From Hermatobates lingyangjiaoensis (Eukaryota > Arthropoda > Insecta > Hemiptera > Hermatobatidae): a stretch of 64,000 bases of DNA. This document shows, in pieces, positions 1 to 10,299 of the stretch (position 1 is its first letter; each line of letters opens with the position of its first letter). Location: assembly GCA_026182355.1 (NCBI GenBank), contig JAPFBL010001617.1, positions 1,488,001 to 1,552,000 on the forward strand, given 5' to 3'. The translations under genes were made by a program, and so were the position numbers. The notes beneath the pieces are model-generated. The model was not told the DNA's origin, made no database searches, and worked only from the letters and a program-made list of their open reading frames with translations.

Positions 1-339
1 TAACATTGAGCCCAAATTTTATTTGAGTATACAAACATATCCATAAACAGATACCCGATTACAACACCATGGACACCTCTAACAAATCTGAAGAGGCATC
101 TATCAGTCTTTTTAGAGCTACAATAACTCCTGGACATAATCTCAAACGATAATTTATTTTTCGTAAAGATGCTAACATTATCATGTATCTTTTTTATTTA
201 GCATTTGAATTCTGTTTCCTTTTTATTCTTTTTTTTTTATTTTTTTCTCACTAATTTTATTGGATTTCATTTTAATTATTTGTTCTATTTATATTATTTA
301 ATTGTAATATATATATAATTTATTTTTAATCTCTTTCTC

Positions 340-515
340 TCCTTATGCATGTTGGCAGCACTTTCATTACAACAACGACGAATGGATTCTTCAGTGCGGT
401 TTCACACCTCAAGCGAATCACATCTCTCCAGATGATGACGATTAGTCGAAATATCCAAGTGAGTTTTGCAGTGTTCTCTAAGTGTGATATTTCTGTGTTT
501 GATTTATATATATAT
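340..515 (+). mobile_element. Solo PLE end with hammerhead-like core (family C-like)
   Basis: Around 424-465 lies a module with CTCTCC, AGATGATGA, a hairpin GAC-GATTA-GTC, then GAAATATCC and AAGTGAG. It aligns with the family C ribozyme at 6789-6830 and ends downstream in TTTGATT followed by (TA)n at about 505-520. No PLE coding is attached. It abuts the PLE A palindrome. The C3-U4-G5 part of the core is altered (CAGATGA), so it is probably inactive. Confidence 0.5.
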
Positions 516-981
516 ATATATATTAGTGTAATTAGGTAGCAGACCTTCATTAATACATACACAATTAAATTTCTTGACGATTTCTCTATGGATGATTTTT
601 CGATTTAGCTTCTCAAGTTTTCTGATCTCACACTTCCATTCATTTGGTACTAAGTGTAATAAATCACCAATAGATTTCCTTGTAAATTCCATGTAATATT
701 TAGTTATCATACTTTTAAAAATTTAAATCCTACGTTTCAGTCATCACTGACCATCATCAGGGTGTAACGAAAGATAAAATAGTTGAACAAAAATTACTAT
801 TGAAAATAAAAATTATATCCTACTTACTATAAATCAGCTTCAAATTTCCAATACAAAAATAAAACTACATAGTAAACATAAATTTGCAGGTTGCAATGGA
901 TTTTACACTATCAATGTTGTGCTTTCATTGTAATGTTCGCTCTGCAACTCAAACTGCTGTCTCTGCTGTGCCTGTCCCGTC

Positions 982-1164
982 AAACTCACACGAGAGATGC
1001 TAGTAAACAACACAGAAGTGCTATACTATGAAAAAGAAAGAAACAAGCTAATGATATTGGAAGCCCTAAACATTTTAGAACGAAGACCTAACATTAATCA
1101 TCAAACTGCAAGCTTCAACAATATGTTAAAGCTACATACGGGACAGGCACAGCAGAGACAGTAG
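982..1164 (+). pseudogene. PLE A endonuclease C-terminal fragment
   Basis: The frame is open and encodes KLTREMLVNNTEVLYYEKER, then NKLMILEALNILERRPNINH and a tail ending at TAG. The pattern E-[RK]-[NQ]-[KR]-L-x-I-x-E-A-[LI]-x-I-x-x-x-x-P-x-I-N recurs in five other PLE fragments here (26652-26896, 37755-38087, 44058-44640, 42.5 kb, 58.9 kb). It is the end of the GIY-YIG endonuclease that carries the catalytic Glu region. The GIY-YIG start itself is missing, so it cannot be active. Confidence 0.8.
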
Positions 1165-1383
1165 TTTGAGTTGCAGAGCGATACCCTAGGAACATTACAA
1201 TGAAAGCACAAGATTGATAGTGTAAAACCCAGTGCAACCTGCAAATTTATGTTTACTATGTAGTTTTATTTTTGTATTGGAAATTTAAAGCTGATTTATA
1301 GTAAGTAGGATATAATTTTTATTTTCAATAGTAATTTTTATTTTCAATAGTAATTTTTGTTCAACTATTTATCTTTCGTTACA

Positions 1384-1420
1384 CCCTGATGATGGTCAGT
1401 AATGACTGAAACGTAGGATT
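1384..1420 (+). ncRNA. Hammerhead-like ribozyme, PLE A
   Basis: The core CTGATGA (from 1386) is followed by stem II GGTCA-GTAA-TGACT and then GAAA. Next comes the self-complementary ACGT, then A as the presumed H17. Stem I has only a CC/GG pair next to the core. The inverted partner is at 732-762. The order and conserved bases match a type I hammerhead with a minimal stem III. Confidence 0.65.
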
Positions 1421-1614
1421 TAAATTTTTAAAAGTATGATAACTAAATATTACATGGAATTTACAAGGAAATCTTTTGGTGATTTATTACACTTAGTACC
1501 AAATAAATGGAAGTGTGAGATCAGAAAACTTGTGAAGCTAAATCGAAAAATCATTCTTAGAGAAATCGGCAAGAAATTTAATTGTATATATATACATATA
1601 AATATATACTAGAA

Positions 1615-1803
1615 TTTTCAAAAGAACATACAGAAAAGAAATCACTGAACTCAGCCGTAACAGAATAACGACTCAGCCGTAACAGAATAACGACTCAGCC
1701 ACCATCAGCCTTTGGAGCGATTCACATCTATTCCTGACGACGAGGACATCGAAATCTAGTAGTGAGTTCAGTGATTTCTTTTCTGTGTGTTCTTTTGATA
1801 ATT
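1615..1803 (+). mobile_element. Small inverted-repeat PLE-like unit (family Q)
   Basis: Arms at about 1615-1656 and 1762-1803 are inverted copies (AATTTTCAAAAGAACA versus TGTTCTTTTGATAATT ends). The middle has two to three direct copies of a roughly 22-base unit beginning CTCAGCCGTAACAG. A hammerhead-like core lies at 1734-1754 (CTGACGA, hairpin, GAAA). The arm directly after it ends near (TA)n at about 1845. No coding is present. It looks like a non-autonomous solo end. Confidence 0.55.
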
Positions 1804-2007
1804 CTAGTTTATTCAGTTAGAAGAATCGTTTCATCTAATTGGTTATATATATATGGAGTTTAAACCACAATGGAAAAAGGGAAACAATAAAAATAAATGC
1901 TCTGAGGCCTTTCCACTGTCTGTCATTAGAGAGCAAACAAAGTAAAAACTGAGAAGCTAACAAAAGTAATGGAGAAGGAAGGTAAAAAACAGCTGGAAAC
2001 TCAATAT

Positions 2008-4690
2008 GACAATATAGCTTGATAAGAAGAAATACCCTATAAAATTAAACATAGTAGGTCCAACAGGAAGAAATAGAATTATAATTCAATAATAAATAAA
2101 AGAGAAGAAAGAAAAAAATATTAAGCTATATTATTTGAATCAACAATCTGGTCAGAGTGCATGTCGAAAGTTACTCGTAAATTTCCAAGATCACCCCCAG
2201 GTCTAATTTGCTAAACTATTCCTTGAATTAAGAATTCATCTAATTTAAGTAGCCCCATGACTTATATTGATTAGATTTCAAAATGATACTTAACTAGGGC
2301 ACTTTCTACTAAGTTTCTTTCAACATCAGACGAGAGAATTCATAATTCTTAAGTTAAAACTCATGTCACTAAATTGAAATTGCTGTTTCTTAAGAACTGT
2401 CTTGCTGAGCAGCTTGTTCCACGGTCCTTGATGCCTAAATGTTTTTACAAATTTATTGGTGCCCCTTTTGATGGTTTTCAAAGACTTCTAATGAAGAAGC
2501 ATATCACCATTTGCCAACAAGAAGTTAAGCTTACTTTTGTTGATTCTAATTCAAATAAGAGAAGAATGCAATCAGAAGTTCCTACTGGTTGGAAGAGTTT
2601 TATGTTTGGTTATTGTTATAATAGGCTAAGAAATAAACGTAATAAAACAGTTGAATTTCATAGAAAAAATTTCATTAATTGATTGTGAACAGTGAGTGGC
2701 ATAAATGCGCAAACAATAAACTTGTTATTAATTTATGAAAAAAGCCGTTAAATGATGTTGAAAAATCTGCTTTGGGATATGGTTTCAGCTTTGCGCCAGA
2801 TGACAAAGGTATCAATTATATGCACCTAGTTAAGGGTTTTTGCCAGTTAGAAAAGTTAAATTTTGATTAGACGAAACTAGCTTTATGCAAAGGCTCTATT
2901 TATGCGTCTATTAAAGAACCGGTAGCTCATTGTCCTAGACGTTTTTCTGTAATTTATCAAAAGCTTAAAAAGAACAAAGAAATAAAAATAACAAAAGGAG
3001 ATAAATCTGGAGCCATAGTACCAATGGATATGCCTTATATGTATTAGTTAATTAAAACACATAAAAATGGTAACCCGGTTAGACCCATCGTTAGCTCGTT
3101 TGGATCTGTGGGTAACAAGTTATCGAAATGGTTGGTTCAAATTTTGTCCCTATTGGTTGGCACCATTTCCCAGAGTCATGTAAAAAATAGTTTGGACCTT
3201 GTTTCAAAGTTGAACTCTTTCTCTTTCCACAACTGCACTTTGATGAGTTTTGATCTTTCTTAAAAAACGTTCCTGTAGAAGATTTGTTGACCTACTTAAG
3301 AGCGGAATTAGATAAAAGAAATTTTAGTATGCCTATTTCTGTGTCTGCTCTTATAGAATTAATTCGTCTTTGTATTGGTGATTGTTGTTCCTCTTTTAGA
3401 GATAAATTTTCTAGGCAAAAGTTTGGTATAGCTATGGGAAGTTGTCTATCCCCAGTTCTTAGTAATATATTTATGGAATGTTTTGAATTGAAATTTCTCC
3501 TTAAGACTTTGTCAAGAAATGCTAAATGGCTTCGACAGTGGATGATGTTTTGTGCGTATGACCAGACAATTAATGCGTTGCAGATTTTTTGAACACCCTT
3601 AAAAAGTGCTTTCCGTCCATTGATTTCACTTTAGAAGTTGAAAGTAATAATACCTTACCATTTCTTGATTTATATTTACATCGTTATTAGCACACTCTTA
3701 AATACAGAATCTATAGAAAACCTACTGATGTTCCTTCTTTTTCATTTTTTTCCTCATGTTCATTTTCTCCTCTCATCCTTCTAATGTTAAAAAAGCGGTG
3801 TTCAGAAATATGTTCTTACGGGCATTCAAATTGTGTAGTGAAGATTTCCTCAATAAGGAAATTGAACATGTATATCAAATAGCCTCATCATTAAGGAATC
3901 CTAAAACACTAATTGATAATTTATTGAAAAAAAAACAAAGATTCCTTGAGAACTGTAATTGAGAAAAAACCCTTCACGAATAGAAACCTATTGGTTGTAC
4001 CCTTCAGTCAACCTCTGAAAGATATTCCGGTTTTTTTGAAAAAAATTGATATCTCAGCTGTTTTCAGTAGTGGTAGTAAAAGGAAGATTGTGTTTATAGG
4101 ATTCCTTGTGGAGGTGTGATTCTTCATATGTTGGACAAATGGGCAAAAGTTTACTTACTAGAGTGAAACAATATAAATATTCTAGTAGGATGTAAGAAGA
4201 GTCAAGTGCTTTGTTTCAACATATTAATTTAAACAATCATTCTATAAACTGGGAAGATTCCAAGAAATTGATATTTCTCTCGTCTGATGTTGGAAGAAAC
4301 ATAGTAGAAAGTGCCCTAGTTAAGTATCATTTTGAAATGCTAATAATTATAAGTCAGGGGCTATTTCAATTAGATGAATTCATAATTCAGGGGATAGCTA
4401 AGCAAATTCGACCTGGGGGTGATCTTGGAAATGTACGAGTAACATTTGACATGAACTCTGACCAGATTGTTGATTCAAATAATATAGCTTAATATTTTTT
4501 TTCTTTCTTCTCTTTTAAATATTATTGAATTTAATGTTTTTGAATTATAAATTCTCTTTCTTACTGTTGGACCTGTTTTGGTTTATTGCCGTGTGCCTAT
4601 GCCTTTCGGCTATACCACGGACTTACTGTTGGACCTGCTTTGTTTAATTTTATAGGGTATTTCTTCTTATCAAGCTATATGGTCATATTG
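2008..4690 (+). mobile_element. PLE family H, near full length, with inverted terminal copies
   Basis: The left arm (about 2008-2345) is the inverted copy of the right end (about 4289-4690). Shared landmarks are AATATAGCTTGATAAG at the outer edge and the segment encoding the last residues of the EN. Between them lie the remains of a complete PLE open frame: an N-terminal part, RT and GIY-YIG. Many stops and frameshifts show that it is old. The right arm has a local direct repeat (TTACTGTTGGACCTG at about 4561 and 4622) that the left arm lacks. No hammerhead core could be found in its ends, unlike the other families. Confidence 0.85.
2346..4492 (+). pseudogene. PLE H reverse transcriptase plus GIY-YIG endonuclease, broken
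   Basis: Fragments in several frames read in PLE order. The N-terminal block has LFLKNCLAEQLVPRS (2385-2430). A pre-RT block follows (KITKGDKSGAIV, about 2985), then RT block 2 (LIKTHKNGNPVRPIVSSFGS, about 3046-3105). Next is FGIAMGSCLSPVLSNIFMEC (about 3421-3480), the palm strand before the catalytic YxDD, then NTLPFLDL (about 3650), and the endonuclease with VYRIPCGG (about 4090) and SYVGQMGKSLLTRVK (about 4125-4170), ending at TAA 4492. The YVDD position reads AYDQ, so the catalytic aspartates are damaged. RT copies RNA at the cut target and GIY-YIG nicks DNA (family knowledge). This copy is dead. Confidence 0.85.
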
Positions 4691-4691
4691 C

Positions 4692-5290
4692 TTTAGGGTG
4701 CAGATATTACGACAAGTTCCTCCAGAGAGTAAAACAGTCACCCTACGCGCATCCGAGGAGGCAAATGTCTGGCTTCTTAATGCGAGTTGTAAACGAGGTT
4801 TGAATTTAAAAAGATAGGGTTCTCTAACCATTCTGCTCTGAATGCTTAGAGATTAGTTCACCTTTGACTATTATTTTTTGATTATTATCTTTTTATTTTT
4901 ATCCTAAATTATTATTTATACAAATTTATTCCAATCATCCTCATCATTATTATTATTTAAGTATTTATTATTTATATTCCTGGATTTTATTTTGTTTCAA
5001 CTATTTCCCTCTTATTTTCTTCATTATTATCTTTTAAGTTGTTATTATTTTATATTTCCTAATTTTCTTCATTTTCACATTCTATTTCTTAGCTTATTCT
5101 TAGTTAATTTTTCTTACCTCACTTGAACCGGGCACGCGTGTGACAACACTGTTGTCTTCAACCGTCGCTTCACAAGTGCGCTTGGTGTCCTTATCTCAAC
5201 TCTCCTTACGGTTCAACCAAAAATTAGAGACAGTAAGTCTGTTTGTTCCTTAGTTCTGTGTTCGTGATTCATCGTGAAACGTATATATAT
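4692..5290 (+). mobile_element. PLE family B 3' end: EN tail, UTR, disabled ribozyme
   Basis: It starts with an endonuclease end (QILRQVPPESKTVTLRASEE, then ANVWLLNASC, stop about 4817), followed by about 330 bases of AT-rich 3' UTR. It continues into the B-type module: GTCGCTTCACAAGTGCGCTTGG, CTCAACTCTCC, GGTTCAACC, AAAATTAGAGACAG. The ribozyme core has lost bases (CTCCTTACGG instead of CTCCTGATGACGG), so it cannot fold as a hammerhead. The end runs into (TA)n at about 5282. A better preserved sister is at 42885-43555. Confidence 0.75.
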
Positions 5291-5420
5291 ATATAAAATA
5301 AATTCAAAACGAAGGAAACACACAGAAAGACACAGACATAACTCACATCGATATTCCGACCATCGTCGTCATCAGGAGGTGCGAAGAATCCCGCAGGAAG
5401 ACAGGGCGGGACTTATATAT
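5290..5420 (-). mobile_element. Solo family C PLE end
   Basis: The minus-strand unit between two (TA)n tracts carries the C-type module. It reads, on the plus strand, ACTCACATCGATATTCCGACC, then CATCGTCGTCATCAG and GAGG. Compared with 6596-6733 one base of the GAAA box is changed (TTCC for TTTC). It is the single-arm counterpart of the palindrome at 6596-6880. Confidence 0.6.
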
Positions 5421-5429
5421 ATATATATA

Positions 5430-6500
5430 TATTCAAATGAAAACAGATCCGATCGGATTATACACTTTAAAAACATTGAGAAACACGAATGAAAAACAGA
5501 AATTAGGACTCACATTCAATATTTTGACCCTTTAAAAGGTCGTCCTCAGGAAAGGAAGTTGAGGTGCTAGAAGACTAAAACCAACTGGACAGTTTCACAG
5601 AATATGTACAGGTTGGCCACAACGAAAACGAAAAAAGTAGTTTGAATGCTGAAGAAGAATAGCAACGAGGAGAAAATTTAATAATAAAAAATAAAATTAA
5701 TAATATAATTCAAAAGATCAGATAATTAAAAAGTAATAAAATAATAAATAATATATACATTAAAAAATTAAATATAAGAAAAATTCACCTCTAAATACTG
5801 CTTAGCGGTTCAGGTTGATGCCTGGATTTAAACAAGCTCCTAAGAGCCATATATGGGCTTCATCAGAGACTCTTAAAGTTACGGATCTATTGTGTCGAGG
5901 GACTGTTTTAAGTATTTGAACTTGGAAACATTCATTGAAGCTCAGGCTATGATAATTAGCGTGAATAGCAAATGTTAGCGTACTATCCCGACCAACAGAA
6001 GACGTATACATACATAGGCTCAACATAGTAGTTGTTAAACCTACTTAGAACGCATCACACTGAGTACAGTCTAGATGGTAGACATTATCATTAGAAGTGC
6101 AGGAGGAAGAATTAGCTATATAATAACAGTTAGGATTTGAAGGGGAAGTCAAAGAAGTAGCCGGATTAATTATGGGACACGTAAGGCACCCACGTCGTTC
6201 GCATCGCTGCAAACCTGAATGTCTCACCCTGGTTGGGGTTTGATTTAATAGCTCTATGCAAGAGTGAATTTCTAATATTAGGAGGTCTACGATGGCAGAT
6301 TTTAGGAAGTTTGTTAAATACTGATGAGGTGGTTGAAGAGGAGGACATGATAGGGGATATTTCAATCAGGGGATAATCGAAATAGGAGTGAGTTGGCCAT
6401 GTGGTAGGTTTCATAAGGATAAAGACTCTTATAATATATATATATATAGGTAACTGGGACCGCACGCATGGACCTGTAAACTTCACTCCTATTGGTCAAC
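5430..6500 (-). mobile_element. PLE family J: endonuclease domain and 3' end, minus strand
   Basis: Read on the minus strand from about 6486 to 5802 is the linker and endonuclease of a PLE, then 3' UTR and a ribozyme-like remnant at about 5521-5550 (CTGAGGA, GACC-hairpin, with the GAAA box mutated). It ends against (TA)n at about 5433. The upper end also touches (TA)n (6441-6449) and a short family D stretch (GGTAACTGGGACCGCACGCA). The RT is missing. Confidence 0.75.
5802..6486 (-). pseudogene. PLE J GIY-YIG endonuclease, frameshifted
   Basis: Two minus-strand frames give the linker with CERRGCLTCPIINP (about 6210-6165) and NVYHLDCTQCDAF (6090-6050). Then SSVGRDSTLTFAIHANYHSL (6000-5945), SFNECFQVQILKTVP and VSDEAHIWLLGACLNPG, stop at 5802. 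The paired cysteines (C-x-x-C-P-I-I-N-P) before the GIY-YIG core are shared with the copy at 54.95 kb and look like the zinc-binding element described for EN-containing PLEs. About 20 residues holding GIY-YIG itself are lost at the frameshift near 6040. Confidence 0.8.
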
Positions 6501-6560
6501 ATTGTAACGAATATATAGATATATGAACATACAGGGTAAAGAGATCATGGAAAGAAAAAG

Positions 6561-6595
<35 letters not shown>

Positions 6596-6600
<5 letters not shown>

Positions 6601-6880
6601 AAATAAATTCAAAACGAAGGAAACACAAAGAAAGACACAGACCTAACTCACATCGATATTTCGACCATCGTCGTCATCAGGAGGTGTGAAGAGCGAAGAG
6701 CGAAGAGTCCCACAGGAAGGCAGGGCGGCGACTGCCTTCCTTGAGTCGCCGTCCTGCCTTCCTGTGGGACTCTTCGCTCTTCGCTCTTCACACCTCCTGA
6801 TGACGACGATGGTCGAAATATCGATGTGAGTTATGTCTGTGTCTTTCTGTGTGTTTCCTTCGTTTTGAATTTATTTTATT
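6596..6880. mobile_element. Ribozyme palindrome (two head-to-head family C ends), no coding
   Basis: The arms 6596-6733 and 6744-6880 are almost perfect inverted copies (about 138 bases each) separated by about 10 bases. Each arm contains the full C-type hammerhead (6659-6680 minus; 6797-6818 plus) and an internal GAGCGAAGAGCGAAGAG tandem. The left side abuts a long (TA)n (about 6565-6594). Nothing else is left of the PLE. Such a unit could be transcribed from either side into RNA carrying two antisense hammerheads. Confidence 0.85.
6789..6830 (+). ncRNA. Hammerhead-like ribozyme, PLE C
   Basis: Stem I is CACACCTC (6789-6796) against GATGTGAG (6823-6830), with six of eight positions paired. 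The core is CTGATGA, then stem II GAC-GATG-GTC (one extra C before it), GAA, palindromic ATAT as stem III, and C as H17, giving an AUC cleavage triplet. All invariant hammerhead core bases are present. The inverted twin is at 6648-6688. Confidence 0.75.
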
Positions 6881-6899
6881 TAAAAAAGTCCGCTGGACC

Positions 6900-7435
6900 G
6901 TTTCTTTTAATTGTATATATATATGAAAGTGAAAAAAAATCCAAGAAGGAATTATCTTCAGTGGAACAGAAAAGAGAGAAAAAATATTAAAACGAAAGAC
7001 TAAATAAAGATATAAGGTAATGTAAGGATATAATACAATAGAAGAGAAAAATAAGGTTATAAGGGGGTTAAATAAGGAAATAATAAATAGAAAATGTTAA
7101 ATAAGGCATATAGGAAACCAGGGAAAGTAAATAAGGTTTTAAAGTAATGAGAATGGTTACATAACGTTCTTAGAAGAAAGTGGAACGTTAAGAAAAGTTA
7201 TAAGAAAATAAAAAGCAGAGCAGTTATAAGATAACAGAAGAAAGTTAAATACGTTTATAAGTTAATTAATAAGTTAATGTAGCAGATTAGTTTCCGGACA
7301 GATTCATTTTGTGAATACGGTGTGCTTGATCTCCCTTTTGCTTGTCTCATGATAATAGCTGAACCGAACATTAGAGATTACTGGTGTGTATCTTTCAATT
7401 TTCTTGAAAAAACACACACACTTCTCTGTTTCTCA
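6900..7435 (+). mobile_element. Decayed PLE 3' UTR (B-like end)
   Basis: The stretch has no open frame. Near 7318-7390 it reads GTGCTTGATCTCCCTTTTGC, then CTCATGATAATAGCTGAACC, GAACATTAGAGATTACTG, which lines up with the B module (GCGCTTGG, CTCC-TGATGA, GGTTCAACC, GAAAATTAGAGACAG) with several changes. It is bounded by (TA)n at 6916-6923 and 7448-7484. The rest is AT-rich and unassigned. Confidence 0.4.
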
Positions 7436-7444
7436 AATTTATTT

Positions 7445-7485
<41 letters not shown>

Positions 7486-7486
<1 letters not shown>

Positions 7487-7734
7487 AATTAAAATAAGCA
7501 GTGACACATAAACAGAAACACAACAAAGACTCACTTTTCAATATTTCGACCGTAATGGCGGTCGTCCTCAGGAGAAGAAGTGAATTGACGGAGGGACGAC
7601 AGTCAACCGTCGTCAACCTGTCGTCCCTCCGTCAATTCACTTCTTCTCCTGAGGACGACCGCCATTACGGTCGAAATATTGAAAAGTGAGTCTTTGTTGT
7701 GTTTCTGTTTATGTGTCACTGCTTATTTTAATTG
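7486..7734. mobile_element. Ribozyme palindrome in (TA)n (family S), no coding
   Basis: The arms 7486-7601 and 7619-7734 are essentially perfect inverted copies. The unit sits between a 37-base (TA)n at 7448-7484 and another at about 7772-7802. Each arm has a hammerhead-like core (7544-7571 minus, 7649-7676 plus). After the right arm about 35 bases (ending GGACCGTTTTTCGTTTATCATGG) lead to the microsatellite. A collapsed relative is at 24761-24970. Confidence 0.88.
7643..7686 (+). ncRNA. Hammerhead-like ribozyme, family S
   Basis: Stem I CTTCTC (7643-7648) faces GAAAAG (7681-7686) with one mismatch. The core is CTGAGGA (U7 replaced by G, a tolerated position in hammerheads), stem II GACCG-CCATTA-CGGTC, GAA, palindromic ATAT, then T as H17. 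The minus-strand twin lies at 7534-7577. Confidence 0.7.
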
Positions 7735-7769
7735 TTATTTGTCCTGCCGGACCGTTTTTCGTTTATCAT

Positions 7770-7808
<39 letters not shown>

Positions 7809-7879
7809 GCTTGACTGTGCAACATCTGTGTTCTCCATTCTTCCAGAAAACGGCGTGTTGTCGAGATTATAGAGAATCG

Positions 7880-8075
7880 TGAATGTTTCTCACTTTGAAG
7901 GGTTAGTTATACATCTATAAATCTTACGGCCAGTTCTCACAGACTCAGTTTCAATGAATGTTTCTGTGTACAGGTTCAACGTGTACAACGTTAATATCAC
8001 TATAAGGGCTATAGTTTATCTCCTGTAAAGTAGACCTACCCCTGGGCTTATCCTCAATCTTTAATTATACATTTT
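7880..8075 (+). pseudogene. PLE endonuclease remnant
   Basis: A short frame reads ASSHRLSFNECFCVQVQRVQ, matching the [HN]-x-L-S-F-N-E-C-F-x-V-Q-[IV] block seen in PLE B, C, J and P. Downstream CCCTGGGCTTATCCTCAATC resembles the sequence for PGLxLN at the end of those ENs. Stops and small indels elsewhere make it a fossil. It borders the 2.2-kb palindrome. Confidence 0.55.
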
Positions 8076-8694
8076 TATTATTTTTTGCTTATTCATTTTA
8101 AATCGATATAACAGGCTCGGATCTTTTTCGGTACTACTATTTCACCTACTGTCCGTAAACTTAACACTATTATCGAAGTATTCTTTGCTGTGTTTTATTC
8201 TACCAATTTGAATCGTAATTTCTTCCATATTTTCCTAAAGCTTACCAATAATCATAAGTCATTATCATATCTGGCAAACGTGCCTCATTATCAATCTGAG
8301 TCCTTAATTAACTGCTATCCTTAATAATAATATCTACTCTATACCTCTTCAAACTTCCTCCATTTACTTTTAGAGCGGTGGCCTTTCTGTTGTTTTGGCT
8401 TTTTCTAAGCTGAGCCCTCTAATCATTACCATTTTGCTGATTATCGAGCCAACACGACACAGTCAATATGACCACATCTGACTAGTCAATGAATGCTCTG
8501 TACAAGGAACCTGTATATACATTCACTAAAAATAATTGCAGAGGGCAGTAGGAACACGTTAGATTCAAATCTACTACATCTTCTGAGAGGGACAAATGGA
8601 TTGTTATTGCAAACTTTAACGAAATGAGAAGAGAATTATCAATGCATAATTGTATTTAATAGAAAATGCATATTTTTCTAGCCTAGGTAGTTTT

Positions 8695-9041
8695 TATGTA
8701 CCAATCGGTTAAAAGATTACCATTATCTTCTCTTATAACTTTTATATCAACTTTTAGTTTTATATACTTCAGTAAGTTCTCCCACTAACCTATTGCCAAA
8801 ATTTCAATTGTAATTTCTTAATTATAACTGATTGCAATTCTTATGTATGTTTGATTTTTGAATAATCGAATTACTTCTAATATTTCTTCTCTTTTGTAGG
8901 CGCATGAAAAAGGTTTTAAATAAAAACCGAAACGTTGGCAATGAGAGTTAAATTTGAACCTGAAGAACTGACCGAGTTCTGATAAACTTTAATTCTGTTT
9001 CTATTTCACGGTTGATACTTTTATCAATATATATATGCATA

Positions 9042-9077
<36 letters not shown>

Positions 9078-9390
9078 TTGATAAAAGTATCGACCGTGGA
9101 ATAGAAACAAAACTAAAGTTTATCGGGACTCGGTCAGTTCTTCAGGTTCAAATTTTCAAATTTTCCTACTACCCTATGGTCAAAATTTCTAGTGTAATTT
9201 CTTAATTCTAACTAATTGCACTTTTATGTGTGTTTGATTTTTGAATAATTGCATTATTTCTTAAATTTCCTCTGTTTTTGTAGGCCTATGAAAAAGGTTT
9301 TAAATGACGACCGAAAAGTTGGCAATGAGAGTTTAATTTGAACCTGAAGAACTGACCGAGTCCCGATAAACTTTAGTTTTGTATATATAT
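8695..9390. mobile_element. PLE family F ends, repeated and inverted
   Basis: A plus-strand F end (8695-9035) contains TTTTGTAGGCGCATGAAAAAGG, the GGTTTTAAATAAAAACC hairpin and CGAAACGTTGGCAATGAGAG. It ends at ATACTTTTATCAATATA and (TA)n. An inverted piece (about 9073-9160) shares the last 90 bases, and a further plus-strand F end (about 9160-9385) follows with a mutated GAAA box (CGAAAAGTTGG). The best preserved F element is at 14.5-16.5 kb. Confidence 0.7.
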
Positions 9391-9423
9391 ATAAAGATTT
9401 CACATAAACACGTGAAATAACAA

Positions 9424-9612
9424 TCAATGATCAAACCACAATAAGAAAATGGGAAAACAAGACTAAGGTCTTTCAACCGTAACAAGCGGTCTTCGTCAGA
9501 GTCAAAAAACCAACTGGAAGTGGTTTGGTTTTTGACTCTGACAAAGACTGCTTGTTACGATTGAAAGACCTTAGTGTTGTTTTCCCATTTTCTTATTGTG
9601 GTTTGATCATTG

Positions 9613-9613
<1 letters not shown>
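9424..9613. mobile_element. Ribozyme palindrome (family E), no coding
   Basis: The arms 9424-9513 and 9524-9613 are inverted copies beginning TCAATGATCAAACC and ending GGTTTGATCATTGA. Each has the E-type core: left, minus strand, CTGACGA with GACCGC-TTGTT-ACGGTT and GAAA (9471-9499); right, CTGACAA (mutated) to GAAA at 9566. Flanks are (TA)n on the left (9382-9391) and a 38-base (TA)n on the right (about 9617-9655). Confidence 0.82.
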
Positions 9614-9660
<47 letters not shown>

Positions 9661-10299
9661 ACACTTAGGTAGAAAACTTCCGGATATGCATCATTTTCTA
9701 TTAAATACAATTATGCATTGATGATTCTCTTCTCATTTCGTTCAAGTTTGCAATAACAATCCATTTGTCCCTCTCAGAAGAAGTAGTAGATTTGAATCTA
9801 ACGTGCTCCTACTGCCCTCTGCAATTATTTTTAGTGAATGTATATGCAAGTTCCTTGTACAGAGCATTCAATGACTAGTCAGATGTGGTCATATTGACTG
9901 TGTCGTATTGGTTCGATAATCAGCAAAATGGTAATGAGTAGATTGTCTGACGGAAGCACTGGGAAAATTCGTACGAGGGCTCAGCTTAGAAAAAGCCAAA
10001 ACAACAGAAAGACCACCGCTCTAAGAGTACGTGGAGGAAGTTTGAAGAGGTATAGAGTAGATATTATTATTAAGGATAGCAGTTAATTAAGGACTCAGAT
10101 TGATAATGAGGCACGTTTGTCAGATATGATAATGACTTATAATTATTGGTAAGCTTTAGGAAAATATGGAAGAAAATACGATTCAAATTGGTAGAATAAA
10201 GCACAGGAAAGAATACTTGGATAATACTGTTAAGTTTACGGACAGCAGGTGAAATAGTAGTATCGAAAAAGATCCGAGCCTGTTATGTCGATTAAACAA

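Larger units (their letters stand above)
561..1584 (+). mobile_element. PLE family A: endonuclease tail between two inverted ribozyme-bearing ends
   Basis: Two arms, 561-980 and about 1138-1584, are inverted copies of each other (about 420-450 bases, only scattered differences and small indels). Each arm holds a hammerhead-like core (735-760 minus, 1386-1411 plus) followed by the start of a PLE reading frame that runs into (TA)n. Between the arms only about 160 bases of coding remain: the last part of the endonuclease. This is the layout expected when a PLE inserts with a second, inverted copy of its terminal repeat and heavy 5' truncation. The element lies in the far intron or downstream DNA of the BAZ2-like gene. 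Confidence 0.85.
8105..10297. repeat. Large 2.2-kb palindrome with PLE insertions at its centre
   Basis: The arm 8105-8690 reappears inverted at about 9665-10297. Shared landmarks include ACAGGCTCGGATCTTTTTCG (8110s, inverse in the 10270s), TTTGTTGCAATAACAATCC-type blocks and TGACTAGTCA. The arms differ by scattered substitutions and a roughly 45-base replacement around 9940-9985. Neither arm has an obvious protein frame. The centre (8695-9660) holds PLE F ends and an E-type ribozyme palindrome inside TA repeats. It could be a foldback element or the inverted ends of an unrecognised, coding-free PLE. Confidence 0.8.

Noticed and set aside
2008..4690. PLE H as a retrovirus or LTR element
   Set aside because: The RT is followed by a GIY-YIG endonuclease, with no protease, RNase H or integrase; the inverted ends are PLE-like, not LTRs.
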